Shown here in pieces: positions 7,856-16,734 of a stretch of DNA of 64,000 nt. The position numbers and the translations under genes are program-made. The notes under the pieces were generated by a model. That model was not told the DNA's origin. It ran no database searches and saw nothing but the letters and a program-made list of their open reading frames with translations. This DNA is from Lysinibacillus composti (GTDB taxonomy: Bacteria; Bacillota; Bacilli; Bacillales_A; Planococcaceae). Position 1 is the first letter of the stretch; each line of letters opens with the position of its first letter. Location: contig NZ_JAFBDY010000001.1 of assembly GCF_016908465.1 (NCBI RefSeq), forward strand, positions 711,380 to 775,379, in the 5' to 3' direction.

Positions 7856-8647
7856 ATGACAGTATATGGAACAATTGAACCAAATGAAATTCGTCAAATG
7901 ATTCGAAAACAAGAAATAACTGGACCTACAGCGGGTATGTCAATTGGCTATACGCAAGCAAATTTAGCTATTTTAAAGAAAGAGCATGCATTCGATTTTC
8001 TACTATTTTGTCAGCGGAATCCAAAGCCATGTCCAATATTAGACGTGACTGAACCAGGATCGTTTATTCCTGCAAGAATTGCAAAAAGTGGAGATATTCG
8101 AAAAGACGTACCAAAATACCGCATTTATCGAGACGGCATTTTTACAGAAGAAGTGTTAGATATTACGGATTATTGGGAAGATGATATGGTCGCATTTTTA
8201 ATCGGATGTAGTTTTACATTTGAAACGCCACTTCTTGAAGCAGATATTCCGATTCGCCATATTGAAGAAAATTGTAATGTTCCAATGTATAAAACAAATA
8301 TCCCTTGCGAAAAAGCAGGTGTATTTGAAGGGCCAACTGTTGTAAGTATGCGTCCGATGACAGCAGAGGATGCCATTCGTGCGATTCAAATTACATCGCG
8401 TTTTCCAAACGTACACGGTGCGCCAATTCATATCGGCAATCCTGAACAAATCGGGATTACAGATATTTCAAAACCAGACTTCGGTGATGCTGTAACGATC
8501 AAGCCAGGAGAAATACCTGTATTTTGGGCATGTGGTGTAACACCTCAAGCCGTTGCAATGGAAAGCAAGCCATCCATTATGATTACCCATGCGCCTGGGC
8601 ATATGTTAATTACAGATATTAAGGAAACTAGTTTGAGTGTACTTTAA
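7856..8647 (+). CDS. ycsI: DUF1445 putative hydro-lyase, YcsI family
   Basis: A 263-residue member of the DUF1445 family, annotated variously as putative hydro-lyase or D-glutamate cyclase-like because a mammalian relative forms 5-oxo-D-proline from D-glutamate. Family stretches include GPTAGMSIGYTQANLAIL, FWACGVTPQAVAMESKP and ITHAPGHMLITD at the C-terminus. I set the start at the ATG at 7856, seven bases after GGGAGGG, rather than the TTG one codon earlier. It is the last gene of the pxpA operon, and a role in supplying or racemising 5-oxoproline is plausible but not shown. Confidence 0.88.
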   Translation: MTVYGTIEPNEIRQMIRKQEITGPTAGMSIGYTQANLAILKKEHAFDFLLFCQRNPKPCPILDVTEPGSFIPARIAKSGDIRKDVPKYRIYRDGIFTEEVLDITDYWEDDMVAFLIGCSFTFETPLLEADIPIRHIEENCNVPMYKTNIPCEKAGVFEGPTVVSMRPMTAEDAIRAIQITSRFPNVHGAPIHIGNPEQIGITDISKPDFGDAVTIKPGEIPVFWACGVTPQAVAMESKPSIMITHAPGHMLITDIKETSLSVL

Positions 8648-8711
8648 GAGAAAGCTGATTGATTTAACTCGAACATCTTTACGTTCTAATCGATAAGTAG
8701 ATCTAGCATTT

Positions 8712-8743
8712 AAACTCCGCAAATTATAATTTGTGGGGTTTTT
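8712..8743 (+). terminator. Terminator after ycsI
   Basis: AACTCCGCAAATT pairs with AATTTGTGGGGTT (two wobble pairs), followed by a T-run. It ends the pxpA-ycsG-ycsI transcript about 65 bp after the ycsI stop. Confidence 0.75.
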
Positions 8744-9122
8744 ATGTTTAATAGAGAAAGAGAAAAAACTGCAAAAAGAAAATAAAAACTAACTGTTCAA
8801 AAATCAGTCCTTCAGTTCGCACAGGTGGATTTGTGGTTTAAGTTTAAAAATATCATAATAAAAATTCCACTAAGCGTATAGAGGTGTTTCTAATTGCTTT
8901 ACTACCATTTTAGATAGCCTAATAAGTAGGAGAATGAATCAACATTTTTGATTTATTCTCTTTTTTTTTATGCTAAATCGCTTGTTTTAAAGACTACTAA
9001 AGTTATAGGAAAACAACAATAATATTATCCTTTTAATAATAATTAACGATTTGAAAATATTAATATTTTGATTTAAAAAGAAGAAAATGTTAATAATGTG
9101 AAAGAATTATGACTATAAAAAT
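8744..9122. other. Intergenic stretch without a gene
   Basis: Apart from a second terminator-like hairpin at 8932-8969 I see no coding frame with a ribosome binding site and no conserved-looking structure. The sequence becomes very A/T-rich toward 9000-9120, as expected for the promoter region of the next gene. Confidence 0.6.
8932..8969 (+). terminator. Second terminator downstream of ycsI
   Basis: GAATGAATCA pairs with TGATTTATTC around a short loop and is followed by about ten T residues. No gene lies between it and the first terminator, so it is either a backup terminator or the end of an unseen short RNA. Confidence 0.7.
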
Positions 9123-9136
9123 AATTGTATACAATT
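9123..9136. promoter_or_regulatory. Perfect palindrome AATTGTATACAATT, GntR/FadR-type operator
   Basis: A perfect 14-bp palindrome lies about 80 bp before the DUF3100 gene, just upstream of a TATTAT -10 candidate at 9152-9157. The TTGTATACAA core is typical of operators bound by GntR-family (FCD type) regulators. No such regulator is encoded in the window. Confidence 0.55.
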
Positions 9137-9212
9137 TTGATAGTTTTGTGATATTATGAAGAAACTTAATTGAAATAATATTTTGATAATTTAGAAAGAG
9201 AGGTTTTAAGTT

Positions 9213-10403
9213 ATGACACAGATGGTCGCAATCGTTATATTACTATTAATCTTATACATTGGTGATTTTGTTTCAATTCGAACGAAAGCGTGGGTTCCTT
9301 CCGTCTTCGTGTGTGCAGTATTATTCCTTTTTGGATTCTGGACTTTTTTTCCGACAGATATTGTCGCAATAGCAGGAGTTCCGAGTGTTGTCGCTACATT
9401 ACTTATGTATCTATTAATTGTTAATATGGGTACTCTTCTTTCATTGAAAGAATTAATGGCTCAATGGAAGACAATTGTCATTGCTTTATCAGGGATTTTA
9501 GGGATCATTGTAATTCTATTTGGTATTGGGTCACTTATTTTTGATATGAATACAGTCATTGTTGCAATACCTCCATTAGTTGGGGGGCTTGTGTCAGCGT
9601 TAATTATGTCTGAAGGTGCTGCACAGGCAGGTCTAACTTCATTATCTGTTTTTGCGATTGTTATTTATGTGATGCAAGGATTCGCTGGATATCCAATTAC
9701 ATCAATTGTGTTAAAGCGTGAAGGAAAGCGTCTTTTACAACAGTACCGTAACGGTGAATTAGCTGTTAGTTCTAAAGCTCAAGTTCAAGAAGAAACGACT
9801 GATTCTAAAAAAGGGCTTAAAATCTTCCAAGTGCCCGAAAAGTATAATACGGAATACTTTAAATTCTTGAAAATCGCGATTGTAGGTTGCTTAGCGTACT
9901 TAACATCTGTAGCCTTAGCACCAGTGGTTGAAATTAATGGACTTGTTCTTTGTTTAGTATTTGGGGTTATTGCAAAAAGTATCGGTTTCTTAGAGACGCA
10001 TGCTTTACAAAAAGCGAATGGATTTGGTTTTGCCATTATGGGATTAATGCTTTTCATATTCGATGGTTTAAAAAATGCAACGCCTAGTATGATGTTGGAG
10101 ATTATTACACCACTTGTTGTTTGTATAATCTTAGGGGTCATCGGAATGTACATTTTCTCATTGGTTGCAGGGAAATTACTGAAAGTGAGCAAAAACTTAG
10201 CGTTTGCAGTGTCATTAACTGCATTATACGGTTTCCCAGCAGACTACGTAATTACAAACGAGGTTATTAAAGCTTTAACAACCGATGAAAAAGAACGAGC
10301 AGCATTAACAGAGCATATGTTACCGCCGATGCTAGTTGGGGGATTCATCTCCGTTACAATTGTTTCTGTTATTCTAGCTGGAATTTTCGTAACATTCTTA
10401 TAA
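9213..10403 (+). CDS. DUF3100 family membrane protein, probable transporter
   Basis: A 396-residue polytopic membrane protein of the DUF3100 family with about ten hydrophobic segments and a polar loop near residues 170-210. Signature stretches are LVGGLVSALIMSEGAAQAG (about 127-145) and ALYGFPADYVITNEVI near the C-terminus. It is followed 102 bp later by an M20 amidohydrolase, a recurring pair in bacteria; the membrane protein probably imports the N-acyl or amide substrate that the hydrolase cleaves. The substrate is unknown. The start has AGAGAGG upstream. Confidence 0.85.
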   Translation: MTQMVAIVILLLILYIGDFVSIRTKAWVPSVFVCAVLFLFGFWTFFPTDIVAIAGVPSVVATLLMYLLIVNMGTLLSLKELMAQWKTIVIALSGILGIIVILFGIGSLIFDMNTVIVAIPPLVGGLVSALIMSEGAAQAGLTSLSVFAIVIYVMQGFAGYPITSIVLKREGKRLLQQYRNGELAVSSKAQVQEETTDSKKGLKIFQVPEKYNTEYFKFLKIAIVGCLAYLTSVALAPVVEINGLVLCLVFGVIAKSIGFLETHALQKANGFGFAIMGLMLFIFDGLKNATPSMMLEIITPLVVCIILGVIGMYIFSLVAGKLLKVSKNLAFAVSLTALYGFPADYVITNEVIKALTTDEKERAALTEHMLPPMLVGGFISVTIVSVILAGIFVTFL

Positions 10404-10505
10404 CTAATTTTTCTCGGGCTATCTAATCGGATAAATGACTTTGTAGATTGTGAGATTCTATGGCAGATAGTCGATTTTAATAGAAAGTAGTGGAGGTTGA
10501 TTCAA

Positions 10506-11681
10506 ATGATCAATGAAAAAATAAAAGAAGGCATTCAACAATATAGCGATGAATTAACAGCCATTCGTCGAAAATTGCATAGTGAACCAGAATTATCATG
10601 GGAAGAATACGAAACAACTGCTTTTGTTTCATCCTATTTAAATGAATTAGGGATTGAACATCGTAAAACAGAGCCAACTGGGGTTATCGCTGAAATTAAA
10701 GGCGGCAAAGCAGGAGAAACGGTTGCGTTACGTGCCGATATGGACGCACTTCCAGTTGAAGAGCTAAACATAGACCTTCCTTATACATCCAAGGAAAAAG
10801 GAAAAATGCATGCATGTGGTCACGATGCACATACTGCAATGCTATTGATTGCATCAAAAGTACTAAATGAAATCAAGGATGAGCTACCAGGGAATGTTCG
10901 ATTGATTTTCCAACCTGCAGAGGAAGCTGCGACGGGTGCAAAAGCAATGGTAGAACAAGGCGCGGTTGAAGGTGTGGACAATGTATTCGGTATTCACATT
11001 TGGTCACAAATGCCAACAAATAAAGTATCCTGTTACCCTGGTGCATCTTTCGCTTCCGCAGATATTTTTAAGGTAACGTTTAAAGGAAGAGGCGGTCATG
11101 GAGCAATGCCTCACGATACAATTGATGCCGCGGTCATCGCGTCTTCATTCGTCATGAACGTACAATCAGTCGTTTCAAGAACAATTGATCCACTGCAACC
11201 AGCAGTACTAACGGTTGGGAAAATGATCGTAGGTACACGCTTTAACGTCATCGCAGAAAATGCAGAAATCGAAGGGACAGTTCGATGTTTTGATGCTGCA
11301 ACACGTAATCATATCGAAAAACAACTTCAAGTTTATGCGGAGAATGTGGCAAGTATATATGGAGCTACTGCAAATGTAGAATACATTCGTGGTACACAAG
11401 CTGTCATTAACGAAGAAGAAAGTGCAAAATTGGTTCAACAAGTAACAACAGAAGCTTTCGGTGAGGATGCAAATTACTATGAAAAACCAACAATGGGAGG
11501 AGAAGACTTCAGCTTCTATTTGGATGAAGTCCCAGGAAGTTTTGCACTCGTCGGCTCAGGTAACCCGGACAAAGACACAGAATGGGCCCACCACCACGGT
11601 AAATTCAACGTTGACGAAGATGCACTTGTAACTGGTGCTGAATTATACGCACAATATGCATGGGCTTATTTAAATAAGTAA
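10506..11681 (+). CDS. M20-family amidohydrolase (N-acyl-amino-acid deacylase type)
   Basis: A 391-residue metallo-amidohydrolase of the M20D group. Metal-site motifs are visible: MHACGHDAHTAM (first His/Asp), PAEEAATGAKAM (Glu pair), and WAHHHGKFN near the C-terminus, with GGHGAMPH in the lid domain. The ATG at 10506 is preferred because GGAGG sits nine bases upstream; a TTG three codons earlier lies inside that region. It probably removes an acyl group from an amino acid delivered by the adjacent DUF3100 protein. It is a paralog of the M20 protein at 15510. Confidence 0.9.
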   Translation: MINEKIKEGIQQYSDELTAIRRKLHSEPELSWEEYETTAFVSSYLNELGIEHRKTEPTGVIAEIKGGKAGETVALRADMDALPVEELNIDLPYTSKEKGKMHACGHDAHTAMLLIASKVLNEIKDELPGNVRLIFQPAEEAATGAKAMVEQGAVEGVDNVFGIHIWSQMPTNKVSCYPGASFASADIFKVTFKGRGGHGAMPHDTIDAAVIASSFVMNVQSVVSRTIDPLQPAVLTVGKMIVGTRFNVIAENAEIEGTVRCFDAATRNHIEKQLQVYAENVASIYGATANVEYIRGTQAVINEEESAKLVQQVTTEAFGEDANYYEKPTMGGEDFSFYLDEVPGSFALVGSGNPDKDTEWAHHHGKFNVDEDALVTGAELYAQYAWAYLNK

Positions 11682-11690
11682 GATTTTTGA

Positions 11691-11720
11691 AGAGATCAAC
11701 CTTTTGGGGTGGTCTCTTTC
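11691..11720 (+). terminator. Terminator after the M20 gene
   Basis: GAGATCAACC pairs with GGGTGGTCTC (loop TTTTG) and is followed by TTTCTC. Confidence 0.7.
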
Positions 11721-11845
11721 TCTTGTTGCTTTGAAAAACATATGTAGTAAAATTTTAATAACTAATAGAATTGATATTTTTAAGAGTTTATGACCGTTAT
11801 ATATTGGAAATCCATTTAAGTACGAATTAAGGAGAGAAATAAATA

Positions 11846-12226
11846 ATGATACATCCAAACGTAGTTGAGGCTGTAGAGGTAACTGAACTTTTTAAGTATA
11901 TAAGTCGAACTCTTCTTAAAGTAGGGTTTGAATTAAGAAGTGAGGGGACTTATCAAACAAAGCAAGTCTTTATGGATGGGATAGAAAAGCCAATTGGTGC
12001 CATCCAATACGAAGGTAGCAAGGACTTTGAAAAGAAACCACCAAGCGTAGTAAATTTACGATTCAATCGATTAAACATTCCGGAATCGTGGAAAGAGCAA
12101 TTAGAAAATGAATATCCTCCGTACAGCAAAATCCTTAAAACCGTTATTACTCATAAATTTACAAGTTTTGATGAAGAAACGCGAAAATACATATACGAGA
12201 TGTGTGTAGCTTTGAGTAGATCTTAA
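11846..12226 (+). CDS. Small protein of unknown function, 126 residues
   Basis: I do not recognise this protein. It is soluble, mixed-charge, with no signal peptide or membrane segment, and has a predicted N-terminal helix followed by strand-like stretches (TYQTKQVFMDGIEKPIGAI). The start has AAGGAGAGA upstream at good spacing, and codon use resembles neighbours, so I believe it is expressed. It is followed by another small unknown protein and an AAA ATPase, but gaps of 175 and 440 bp make a common operon uncertain. Confidence 0.7.
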   Translation: MIHPNVVEAVEVTELFKYISRTLLKVGFELRSEGTYQTKQVFMDGIEKPIGAIQYEGSKDFEKKPPSVVNLRFNRLNIPESWKEQLENEYPPYSKILKTVITHKFTSFDEETRKYIYEMCVALSRS

Positions 12227-12401
12227 ACAATGAAACTTTTTTCAAAACAGGTATTCATCACGTTCAGTAAGTTAATACGAAATAGCGTATCTTGTTGAGT
12301 TATGTCGTTAATACTCGACGAATATAATAACTAAATAGTTAAATAGTGCTGTTTTATTTGCTCAATGCAGGATCTGAAAAATTATACAAAGGAGTGTAAT
12401 T

Positions 12402-12701
12402 TTGTCGATCGTTAATCCTCAATATGCTTTTTTAGAGGCTGACTATGAAAATCCTAACTTATCGAAAGTGATACCTGAAGATCCTAGTCCCGGTATGACT
12501 CAGGTAAAACCGGAAGTTGAAAATAATCTAGAAGAGGTACCGAAAGATGATGCAGAACAAAGAAATGATGCAAAGTTAGCACTAAAAAACTCACTAATAA
12601 CTGCATTTTTACAAGTAAATTGGAAGCTAGGAACACTCTTATGGATCCCAGCGGATATTTTTTGTATTGCGTACTTGGTGTTAGTAGAGATATTTTCATA
12701 A
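12402..12701 (+). CDS. Small tail-anchored unknown protein, 99 residues
   Basis: Starts at TTG with AAAGGAGTG upstream. The first 60 residues are acidic and proline-containing (EDPSPGMTQVKPEVENN); the last 25 form one hydrophobic segment ending almost at the C-terminus (LGTLLWIPADIFCIAYLVLV), so it is probably tail-anchored with the acidic part in the cytoplasm. No family recognised. A terminator follows at once. Confidence 0.65.
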   Translation: MSIVNPQYAFLEADYENPNLSKVIPEDPSPGMTQVKPEVENNLEEVPKDDAEQRNDAKLALKNSLITAFLQVNWKLGTLLWIPADIFCIAYLVLVEIFS

Positions 12702-12710
12702 CTTTTAATA

Positions 12711-12744
12711 AAAGACATCACTTGAAGGTTGATGTCTTTTTATT
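12711..12744 (+). terminator. Terminator after the tail-anchored protein gene
   Basis: AAAGACATCA pairs with TTGATGTCTTT and is followed by TTTTATTTT. Confidence 0.75.
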
Positions 12745-13143
12745 TTGGAATTATATGAAAGGGAATGTAGGCAGTGGGATCTTCAGTGAATGGGTAGGGA
12801 AGTTAAAGCAAGTAAGAAAAATATTTATTTGAATCACCTTATAAACAGTAGTTACAATATTTAACTTAAACTATACAAATTATTTACATTCTTAACAAAG
12901 CTAACAGATATAATGAAGAAAGGAGATAAGCGGTAATCTGTTAAACCTATTAACTTTAGTTAATGTGTTGTAACAAAATCTATATCCAAAGTTAAAATGA
13001 ATCATAAAGCAGTTTTTCACATATGATGGTGAAGTAGTTGCGCATCTGAATCTCTATGGATTTATTTACTGCTATTCTATGAAACCTTTTATTAGTAAAA
13101 TTAGTGTTGTACCTATAATCGTTTATAGAAGAAAGGATATTGA
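12745..13143. other. Leader region upstream of the AAA ATPase gene
   Basis: No convincing gene. A perfect 6-bp-arm inverted repeat ATTAAC-TTTA-GTTAAT lies at 12949-12964 and could be an operator or a small hairpin. An AAAGGAGAT at about 12919 is not followed by a usable frame. The AAA gene has its own ribosome binding site at the right end. Confidence 0.5.
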
Positions 13144-14424
13144 ATGAATAACCAAAATTATATTATTAAACATCGTGAAATTGATCCACAGGCCATTCCA
13201 AACTTCTATGAGTATGGTTACGTCGTTAATCGTATTAAAGAGACTTTGTTTCAGGAATTTGGGTTTCAATTCAAGATGTATGCAGATGATGAAACAACAA
13301 ATGAAATATGGGAAGTATTAGAGGAAGACATTCAGAATAACCAACATGAAGTGAATTTAATTTCCTATATTTACGATGGAATTGAAACTGCGACGATTTC
13401 ATCGAATCACACGCAAGAGAAGTTAGAGTTAATTATTAAGCCTAGAATTAATAATGCTCTTTATTACTATCCAAACTTTAATGTTGCCTTAGCGCAGGTA
13501 TCCGTATTCCAAAGTCATAGCGAATTAACTCATGATTTTCTATTAGCAAAAGATGATAGCTGTATGGTGGCTTTCCTAAAATATGTGTTAGAACGAAAAA
13601 GAGAGTATATTCAAAATCATGTGACTGTATTTACTGATACAGATGATGGGATCGATCGTAAAAAAGAAAAGATTACGACATTAGTGACGAGAGACGATGT
13701 ATTCTTAGAGGAAAATCTGAAAAAGGAAATTTATCGTTCGATTGATGAATTTTTCTCAGAAGGCGGAAGTTTTTTTACTACTTATAATATTCCTTATAAA
13801 AGAGGAATTCTGTTATATGGAAAACCGGGTAATGGAAAAACAACACTTGTAAAATCTATTGCAGGTAGTATTTCGGCTCCGGTTGCTTATTGGCAAATCA
13901 CAGAATATACGTCTAGTTATTCTATACACGAAGTATTTTCAACTGTTGCCAAAATGGCGCCAATGGTATTAGTCATTGAAGATATTGACTCAATGCCAGA
14001 AGACGTACGTTCGGTCTTTTTAAATACGCTTGATGGTGCAACTTCGAAAGAAGGAGTTTTCCTAATCGGGACTACGAACTATCCAGAAAAAATTGACCCT
14101 GCACTCATTAACCGTGCTGGTCGATTTGACAGAGCCTATGAAATAAAACTTCCAACAGAAGAATTACGCGAACAGTATTTGTTGAAAAAGGAAATCAATC
14201 AGTTTATTTCACTAGTAGATGTAGAAAAATTGGTGAAGGAAACACATGGCTTTTCCTTTGCGCAACTCAATGAATTATATACATCAATTGCTTTACAATG
14301 GCACTATGATCGAGAAGTTGATATCGATCAAATATGTACTCAGCTACAATCCGATAACAAAAATAATAAAAAACGAAATTGGGATTCTGAACTAGAATCG
14401 TATAGTGTCGGTTTCCGAGTTTAG
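13144..14424 (+). CDS. AAA-family ATPase, BCS1/FtsH-like module
   Basis: A 426-residue protein with an unrecognised N-terminal half (about 1-190) and one AAA module. The P-loop GKPGNGKTT begins at about residue 226, Walker B is VLVIEDID (about 277-284) and the second region of homology with arginine fingers is NRAGRFDRAYEIKLP (about 320-334). The form is that of stand-alone classical AAA proteins acting as hexameric protein remodelers; no protease motif or transmembrane segment is present. Start follows AAAGGA. The partner or substrate is unknown. Confidence 0.85.
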   Translation: MNNQNYIIKHREIDPQAIPNFYEYGYVVNRIKETLFQEFGFQFKMYADDETTNEIWEVLEEDIQNNQHEVNLISYIYDGIETATISSNHTQEKLELIIKPRINNALYYYPNFNVALAQVSVFQSHSELTHDFLLAKDDSCMVAFLKYVLERKREYIQNHVTVFTDTDDGIDRKKEKITTLVTRDDVFLEENLKKEIYRSIDEFFSEGGSFFTTYNIPYKRGILLYGKPGNGKTTLVKSIAGSISAPVAYWQITEYTSSYSIHEVFSTVAKMAPMVLVIEDIDSMPEDVRSVFLNTLDGATSKEGVFLIGTTNYPEKIDPALINRAGRFDRAYEIKLPTEELREQYLLKKEINQFISLVDVEKLVKETHGFSFAQLNELYTSIALQWHYDREVDIDQICTQLQSDNKNNKKRNWDSELESYSVGFRV

Positions 14425-14438
14425 TAGTTCAATTAAAG

Positions 14439-14472
14439 AAGGTACTTTCCTTTTAAGGGAAGTGCCTTTTTC
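14439..14472 (+). terminator. Terminator after the AAA ATPase gene
   Basis: AAGGTACTTTCC pairs with GGGAAGTGCCTT, followed by TTTTT. Confidence 0.75.
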
Positions 14473-14648
14473 ATTCATCTTTTCTTGTTCAAACATTCGA
14501 AATATCATAGCTCTGTATACATATTTTCAATCATTCAACATATTCATAGACTAACTGCTATAAATTCCTAGTGAAAAGATATAATTTTCAGTAAATTTCA
14601 TTTATACTAAATTTATATCCTAAATTATGTAATTGAGGAGGCAGTCTA

Positions 14649-15464
14649 ATGTCGTTACAATTTGATCATATTGTTCATTACGTATTTGAACCGAAAGAAA
14701 TGACAAAAGAATTAAGTGACGTAGGGATTCAAAATCGGTATGGTGGAGAACACGATAAAGGTGGGACTTTTAATACATTAAGTTATTTTGGCTTAAAGTA
14801 TATTGAATATTTGGGAATAAAAGATGACCAATCGTTTGAAGAAAATATCCCTCATATTAAAAAATATAGCTTGTTATCTCATTTAGTGGATAGACGAGAT
14901 CGGGAAGGTTTTATAACGATGGCTCTTCGTTCGCATAATCTTCTTGATTTGGCGAATAGTTTAAGAGAAAAGGGTGTATCGGCAAATGGTCCATTTCCAT
15001 TAAGTCGTAAAACTCCTGAAGGAACGATCTTAAGTTGGGAACTATTGTATGCAGGTGAAGATGATCTTGAAATCCCACTGCCATTTTTTATCGATTGGGG
15101 AGTGTCGGATGAAGAACGTAGAAAAGACCTAAAAGAAACGGGTCTTATAACAAATCATTCAAAAGGCAATCTTGAAATCTCTACTGTTATTTTTGCTGTT
15201 CATTCTTTTGATCAATCCTTTGAAAAGTGGAAAACTTACTTGGCATTAGAGGAAATTGAAGCAGAAAGTAACCTTAATGAAGATGTAGAATGCCGTACGT
15301 TGGCACTTGGAGATACAAACCTACAATTTGTGAAACCTCTTGGAGAAGGCCGGATTCAATCATTCTTATTAAATCATGGTCCTGGCATTTATCAATTACA
15401 ATTTAGCGGTGCAAATGAACAAGAAGAATTTGTGTTACATAATGCAAATTATAGATTTCTTTAA
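14649..15464 (+). CDS. VOC-superfamily glyoxalase-like protein
   Basis: The 271-residue protein starts LQFDHIVHYVFEPKEM, the usual first strand with a metal-type histidine of the glyoxalase-like (PF13468-type) group, and shows a second half resembling another VOC repeat (about 175-270). Start follows GGAGG. It is 45 bp upstream of an M20 amidohydrolase, and the two are probably cotranscribed; the VOC protein may handle the same substrate or product. Specific activity unknown. Confidence 0.75.
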   Translation: MSLQFDHIVHYVFEPKEMTKELSDVGIQNRYGGEHDKGGTFNTLSYFGLKYIEYLGIKDDQSFEENIPHIKKYSLLSHLVDRRDREGFITMALRSHNLLDLANSLREKGVSANGPFPLSRKTPEGTILSWELLYAGEDDLEIPLPFFIDWGVSDEERRKDLKETGLITNHSKGNLEISTVIFAVHSFDQSFEKWKTYLALEEIEAESNLNEDVECRTLALGDTNLQFVKPLGEGRIQSFLLNHGPGIYQLQFSGANEQEEFVLHNANYRFL

Positions 15465-15509
15465 ATTTCATTCAAATAATTTTGATTTTTAAAATTAGGA
15501 GGGAACATT

Positions 15510-16688
15510 TTGGAAAATACGCTTCTTAACACTCAAGAATTACTAAATGATTTAAAAGATGAAATCATCTCGAACCGTCGTTACTTACACCAACATCCTG
15601 AATTATCTTTTGAAGAAAAAGAAACATCAAGTTTTATAGAAACTAAACTAATAGAATATGGATTTGAACAAATCGAACATTATGGCAAATACGGATTAGT
15701 TGGACGATTAAAGGGAAACCTGCCTGGTCCGACTGTTGCGCTTCGGGCAGATTTTGATGCCCTTCCAATCCAAGACCAAAAAGATACACCCTATAAATCG
15801 AAAGTCGATGGCAAAATGCATGCTTGTGGACATGATGGACATACGGCTGCATTGTTAGGTGTAAGTAAGGTGCTAAAACAAGTGGAAGATCAACTTAAAG
15901 GTAATGTTCTTGTATTATTCCAACCAGCCGAAGAAAAACCTCCCGGCGGAGCGAAATTTATGATTGAAGATGGTGTATTGGATGAAGTCGATGTAATTTT
16001 TGGGGCACATTTAGATACGAGTAGTCCGGTTGGTACCGTTTCCGTTGGTAGTGGTTATCAAATGGCCGCAGCTGATCATTTTAAAATTGAAATCAAAGGT
16101 CAGGGTGGACATGGAGCATACCCACATCAAACTGTTGATAGTATTGTTATTGGAACAACAGTTGTAAATAGTTTACAACAAATTGTCAGCCGAAAAGTAA
16201 ATCCTCAACAGGCAGCGGTCGTAACAGTTGGAACATTTCATGCGGGTCAAGCCTTTAATGTCATTCCAGATTCTGTTGTGATTGAAGGAACTGTGCGAAC
16301 GTTTGAAGAAGATGTGCAAAATTTAGTAGAACAAGAGATTCATGCAATTTCAACGGGAATTGCTCAATCATTTGGTGCAGAGGCAACAGTAACTTACGAA
16401 AAGGGATATCCTTCTTTATATAATCATGTGAACGAAACAGAAATTGTTAGAGAAGCAGTGAGTGAAATATTTGGTGAAAATGTACGACCGATGAAATCAA
16501 CAATGGGTGCTGAAGACTTTGCCTTTTATTTAAAGAAAACACCAGGGAGCTTCTTTAAAGTAGGGGCGCGTAATCAAGATCCAAAAACTCAATTTCCTCA
16601 TCATCATCCTTCCTTTGATTTTGATGAAGAAGCGTTAATTAATACTGGTAAATCATTCCTTGCAATTTTGAATAAGTATGTATTTTAA
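15510..16688 (+). CDS. M20-family amidohydrolase
   Basis: A 392-residue metal-dependent amidohydrolase starting at TTG after AGGAGGG. Motifs: KMHACGHDGHTAALLG, QPAEEKPPGGAKFM, GQGGHGAYPHQ in the dimerisation domain, and PHHHPSFDFDEEAL near the end. It is a paralog of the enzyme at 10506 and similar to hippurate hydrolase/N-acyl-amino-acid deacylases. Downstream of the VOC protein gene, with a terminator after it. Confidence 0.9.
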   Translation: MENTLLNTQELLNDLKDEIISNRRYLHQHPELSFEEKETSSFIETKLIEYGFEQIEHYGKYGLVGRLKGNLPGPTVALRADFDALPIQDQKDTPYKSKVDGKMHACGHDGHTAALLGVSKVLKQVEDQLKGNVLVLFQPAEEKPPGGAKFMIEDGVLDEVDVIFGAHLDTSSPVGTVSVGSGYQMAAADHFKIEIKGQGGHGAYPHQTVDSIVIGTTVVNSLQQIVSRKVNPQQAAVVTVGTFHAGQAFNVIPDSVVIEGTVRTFEEDVQNLVEQEIHAISTGIAQSFGAEATVTYEKGYPSLYNHVNETEIVREAVSEIFGENVRPMKSTMGAEDFAFYLKKTPGSFFKVGARNQDPKTQFPHHHPSFDFDEEALINTGKSFLAILNKYVF

Positions 16689-16693
16689 ATTGG

Positions 16694-16724
16694 AAGCGGA
16701 CTCCAACAATTTAGGAGTCCGCTT
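16694..16724. terminator. Terminator between convergent M20 and OYE genes
   Basis: AAGCGGACTCC pairs perfectly with GGAGTCCGCTT; CTTTCTTTT follows on the plus strand. It lies between convergent genes and may serve both, though the U-run is better on the plus strand. Confidence 0.8.
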
Positions 16725-16734
16725 TCTTTTATCT

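Noticed and set aside
12620..12832. 70-codon plus-strand frame
   Set aside because: Overlaps the tail-anchored protein gene and its terminator in another frame, without a ribosome binding site.
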